DNA from: Phycisphaeraceae bacterium
GTDB lineage: Bacteria > Planctomycetota > Phycisphaerae > Phycisphaerales > UBA1924
NCBI GenBank assembly: GCA_019636655.1
Contig: JAHBXB010000001.1
Span: 496,001 to 560,000 of the forward strand
DNA length: 64,000 bases
Reading direction: 5' to 3'
Below are positions 61,557-64,000 of the stretch, piece by piece (positions within the stretch are counted from its first letter, which is position 1; the number at the start of each line of letters is the position of its first letter). Under the pieces are notes generated by a model, which was given only the letters and a program-made list of their open reading frames with translations, was not told the DNA's origin and made no database searches. The position numbers and the translations under genes are program-made.

Positions 61557-63599
61557 ATGACCCGAGTCCTCAAGGCTGCCGTCAACCGGGCGACGGACCC
61601 GCGGCCAACCGGGGTAGGGGTCGGTGACGGGGGCCGGTCCCGTGTCGTCATTGAGTTGGTCTCGCCGTGCGTTGACAACGGGCGCTTCCCGGCGAAGCGG
61701 GCCACGGGGGAGTCGGTCCGTGTGACAGCCGACATCTTTGCTGATGGGCACGATCGAATTACGGCGGTCGTGCGTCACCGGCATTCCGGGGCCTCGGACT
61801 GGCTCGAGTCGCCGATGTCGGGTGTGGGGAATGACCGATGGGTCGGGGAGTTCATCGTCCCGGCCGCGGGCCGGCACGAGTACGTGGTTCAGGCCTGGAT
61901 CAACCCCTTTGTGACGTGGCGGGCGGACCTGGAGAAGCGGCTGAAGGCCGCGCAGGACGTGTCGGTCGACCTGTTGATCGGGGCCGACTTGGTCGCCGCT
62001 ACGGCTGCTGCAATCGATGGCGATGACAGCAGGGCGCTCGCGGAGGCGGCGCGGCAGTTGCGTTCGGATTCGGCGTCTGATGAGCGCGCGGAGGCGGCGC
62101 TGGACGAGCGGATCCTGCAGTTGATGCTGCGGCATGCCGAGCGGTCGTATGCAACGACGTCGCCGACCATGAGCATCGTCGTCGACCGGCTCCGCGCGCT
62201 CTACAGCACGTGGTATGAGCTGTTCCCCAGATCCGCATCACCGGATCCCTCGCGGCATGGCACGTTCAAGGATGTCGAGGGGCTGCTGCCGGATATTGCC
62301 CGCATGGGATTCGACGTCCTCTACCTGCCGCCGATCCATCCGATCGGCAGGTCCTTCAGGAAGGGGCCGAACAACTCGGCCACCGCGGGGCCCGATGATG
62401 TGGGAAGCCCGTGGGCGATCGGGGCCAAGGAAGGCGGGCACAGGTCGATCCATCCGGACCTGGGGACGATGGCCGACTTTGAGGGCCTGGTCGCGGCCGC
62501 GGGCCGGCATGGGATGGAGATCGCGCTGGACCTTGCGTTCCAGTGCTCGCCCGACCATCCATATGTACGGGAGCATCCGGAGTGGTTCCGCAGGCGGCCG
62601 GACGGCACGATCCAGTACGCGGAGAACCCCCCGAAAAAGTACCAGGATATCTATCCCTTCGACTTTGAGAGCGAGGCATGGGAGTCGCTCTGGGCGGAAC
62701 TCCTGGGTGTTGTGCTCCATTGGTGCGACCGCGGCGTACGGATCTTCAGGGTTGACAATCCGCACACTAAGGCGTTTCCGTTCTGGGAATGGCTGATCGA
62801 GAGCGTCAAGCGGAAGCACCAGGACGTGCTCTTCCTTGCGGAGGCGTTTACCAGGCCGCGTGTGATGCAGCGGCTGGCCAAGCTCGGCTTTACGCAGTCG
62901 TACACGTACTTTGCGTGGAGGAACCTGCCCTGGGAGATCCGCGAGTACTTCACGGAACTGACGCGGACGGGAGTTGCCGAGTACTTCCGCCCCAATGCCT
63001 GGCCGAACACGCCGGACATTTTGACCGAGTACCTGCAGCACGGGGGCCGGCCGGCGGCGATGGCCCGGATCGTGCTCGCCGCGACGCTCTGCGCCAGTTA
63101 CGGTGTGTATGGACCGCCGCTCGAAACCGGGGACTGCACGCCGGTCGCGCCGGGCTCCGAGGAGTATCTGAACTCGGAGAAGTACCAGCGCCGCGTGTGG
63201 GATTTCTCGCGGCCGGACTCCCTTCGCGAGTTCCTGACGCGGATCAACCGGATCCGGCGAGAGAACGCGGCGCTCCAGCAGGATCGGACCCTGACGTTCC
63301 ACGATGCGGACAACCCGTCCGTGGTGTGTTACAGCAAGTCGGCCGGGCCGAATCGGGTCCTCTGCATCGTGAATACCGATCCGCACCGAGTGCAGTGGTC
63401 CGGCCTCGGGCTGGATCTCGGAGCGCTGGGTCTGAAGCCGGATGAGCCGTTCCAAGTGCATGACTTGCTGACGGATGCGCGGTACCTGTGGAAGGGGCCA
63501 CGGAACGTGGTAGGGCTCGATCCCGCCGTGTGCCCGGCGCACGTGTTCGCCATCCGGTCCCGCGGGCGGTCCGAGCGGGACTTTGAGTACTTCCTCTAG
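61557..63599 (+). CDS. glgE: Alpha-1,4-glucan:maltose-1-phosphate maltosyltransferase GlgE
   Basis: GH13_3 enzyme that extends alpha-1,4-glucan from maltose 1-phosphate, 680 residues. N-terminal beta domains include VIELVSPCVDNGRFPAKRAT. The TIM barrel shows YLPPIHPIGRSFRKGPNNS, DDVGSPWAIGAKEGGHRSIH and PDLGTMADFEGLVAAAGRHG. The catalytic nucleophile Asp400 is in FRVDNPHTKAFPFW and the acid/base Glu429 in LAEAFTRPRVM; the 29-residue spacing is the same as in the characterised actinobacterial enzymes. Followed 14 bp later by treS, the source of maltose in the same pathway. Confidence 0.95.
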   Translation: MTRVLKAAVNRATDPRPTGVGVGDGGRSRVVIELVSPCVDNGRFPAKRATGESVRVTADIFADGHDRITAVVRHRHSGASDWLESPMSGVGNDRWVGEFIVPAAGRHEYVVQAWINPFVTWRADLEKRLKAAQDVSVDLLIGADLVAATAAAIDGDDSRALAEAARQLRSDSASDERAEAALDERILQLMLRHAERSYATTSPTMSIVVDRLRALYSTWYELFPRSASPDPSRHGTFKDVEGLLPDIARMGFDVLYLPPIHPIGRSFRKGPNNSATAGPDDVGSPWAIGAKEGGHRSIHPDLGTMADFEGLVAAAGRHGMEIALDLAFQCSPDHPYVREHPEWFRRRPDGTIQYAENPPKKYQDIYPFDFESEAWESLWAELLGVVLHWCDRGVRIFRVDNPHTKAFPFWEWLIESVKRKHQDVLFLAEAFTRPRVMQRLAKLGFTQSYTYFAWRNLPWEIREYFTELTRTGVAEYFRPNAWPNTPDILTEYLQHGGRPAAMARIVLAATLCASYGVYGPPLETGDCTPVAPGSEEYLNSEKYQRRVWDFSRPDSLREFLTRINRIRRENAALQQDRTLTFHDADNPSVVCYSKSAGPNRVLCIVNTDPHRVQWSGLGLDLGALGLKPDEPFQVHDLLTDARYLWKGPRNVVGLDPAVCPAHVFAIRSRGRSERDFEYFL

Positions 63600-63613
63600 A
63601 GCGGAGATTCGTG

Positions 63614-64000
63614 ATGCCGGCAACACGACGACGAGGCTCCACGGCTCGTACCGCTCCGGCGGGATCGCCAAACGGCACCGGCTCCACGGGCGAGCAGGAC
63701 CCGCTCTGGTACAAGAACGCGATCATCTATGAGCTGCATGTCCGGTCGTTCTGCGATTCCACGGGGGACGGGATTGGGGACTTCAACGGCTTGATCTCGA
63801 AGCTGGACTATCTCCAGGATCTCGGGGTCACGGCGGTCTGGCTGCTGCCGTTCTACCCGTCTCCGCTCAAGGACGACGGCTACGACATCGCGGACTACAT
63901 GAACGTGAACCCGTCCTACGGGACGTTCCGCGATGTCGAGAGGTTCATCAAGGAGGCCCACCGGCGCGGGCTGCGGGTGATCACCGAACTGGTCGTCAAC
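63614..64000 (+). CDS. treS: Trehalose synthase TreS, partial
   Basis: First 129 residues of a GH13_16 enzyme that interconverts trehalose and maltose; the gene continues past the right edge. After a 30-residue Ser/Thr/Arg-rich leader comes LWYKNAIIYELHVRSFCDST followed by GDGIGDFNGLISKLDYLQDL and GVTAVWLLPFYPSPLKDDGY, then IADYMNVNPSYGTFRDVERF. This is the classic TreS N-terminus. Whether a maltokinase domain is fused at the C-terminus cannot be seen. ATG 63614 has GGAG seven bases upstream. Confidence 0.92.
   Translation, partial: MPATRRRGSTARTAPAGSPNGTGSTGEQDPLWYKNAIIYELHVRSFCDSTGDGIGDFNGLISKLDYLQDLGVTAVWLLPFYPSPLKDDGYDIADYMNVNPSYGTFRDVERFIKEAHRRGLRVITELVVN

Overview
The window is a high-GC (mostly above 65%) bacterial chromosome segment that reads as a member of the Planctomycetota, most likely Phycisphaerae. 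The evidence is indirect: a spirochaete/planctomycete-style flagellar supercluster, an LpxI-type lipid A enzyme, Pro/Ala-rich lipoproteins, several small orphan proteins of a planctomycete look, a GlgE-TreS pair, and short GC hairpins between genes. There is no rRNA operon, intact tRNA, CRISPR array or insertion sequence.

Layout. 1-8 kb: the 5' part of an MFS exporter gene diverges from obgE. A leftward operon (6361 to 2153) follows, with a small cysteine protein, an orphan protein, a lipoprotein, an RDD membrane protein and a GyrI-like protein. Then come lpxI and a TlyA-like methyltransferase. 8-38 kb: one long rightward flagellar block. It opens with a TPR protein, a FlgN-like chaperone and a two-component pair (histidine kinase and sigma-54 activator). 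It continues flgB, flgC, fliE, fliF, fliG, fliH, fliI, fliJ, a MotE-like gene, fliK, flgD, a flagellar operon protein, flgE, a MotA-like gene, fliL, fliN, fliO, fliP, fliQ, fliR, flhB, flhA, flhF, flhG, a small membrane protein and fliA. 38-44 kb: folK, an exported protein, a bidirectional terminator, then a leftward group (TolB-like propeller, lipoprotein, small protein, XerC/D recombinase). 44-46.5 kb: orphan proteins around an isolated nuoC. 46.5-49 kb: a lower-GC paiB + PLP-enzyme pair, with structured repeats on its left and a tRNA-Asp fragment on its right, probably acquired. 49-54 kb: stress and accessory genes (DUF1905/YdeI, pyrimidine-dimer glycosylase, a TetR-NTF2-GNAT operon, GyrI-like, MscS). 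54-61 kb: cation-chloride/APC transporter, MgtE, a DnaJ-zinc-finger-like protein and a large polytopic membrane protein. 61.5-64 kb: glgE and the start of treS (trehalose to alpha-glucan).

How it fits together. The flagellar block encodes the type III export apparatus (FliOPQR-FlhAB, FliHIJ), MS ring and one switch protein (FliF, FliG; FliN), proximal rod and hook (FlgBC, FliE, FlgDE, FliK), polar-placement GTPases (FlhF/FlhG) and regulators at both ends. Candidate sigma-54 sites precede the TPR gene and flgB, a sigma-28 site precedes the MotA-like gene, and a sigma-70-like promoter precedes fliA. This suggests a staged cascade. motB and fliM are absent from the places where comparable clusters usually carry them, and the MotA-like protein is divergent. 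Rings, late hook-filament genes and flagellin must lie elsewhere.
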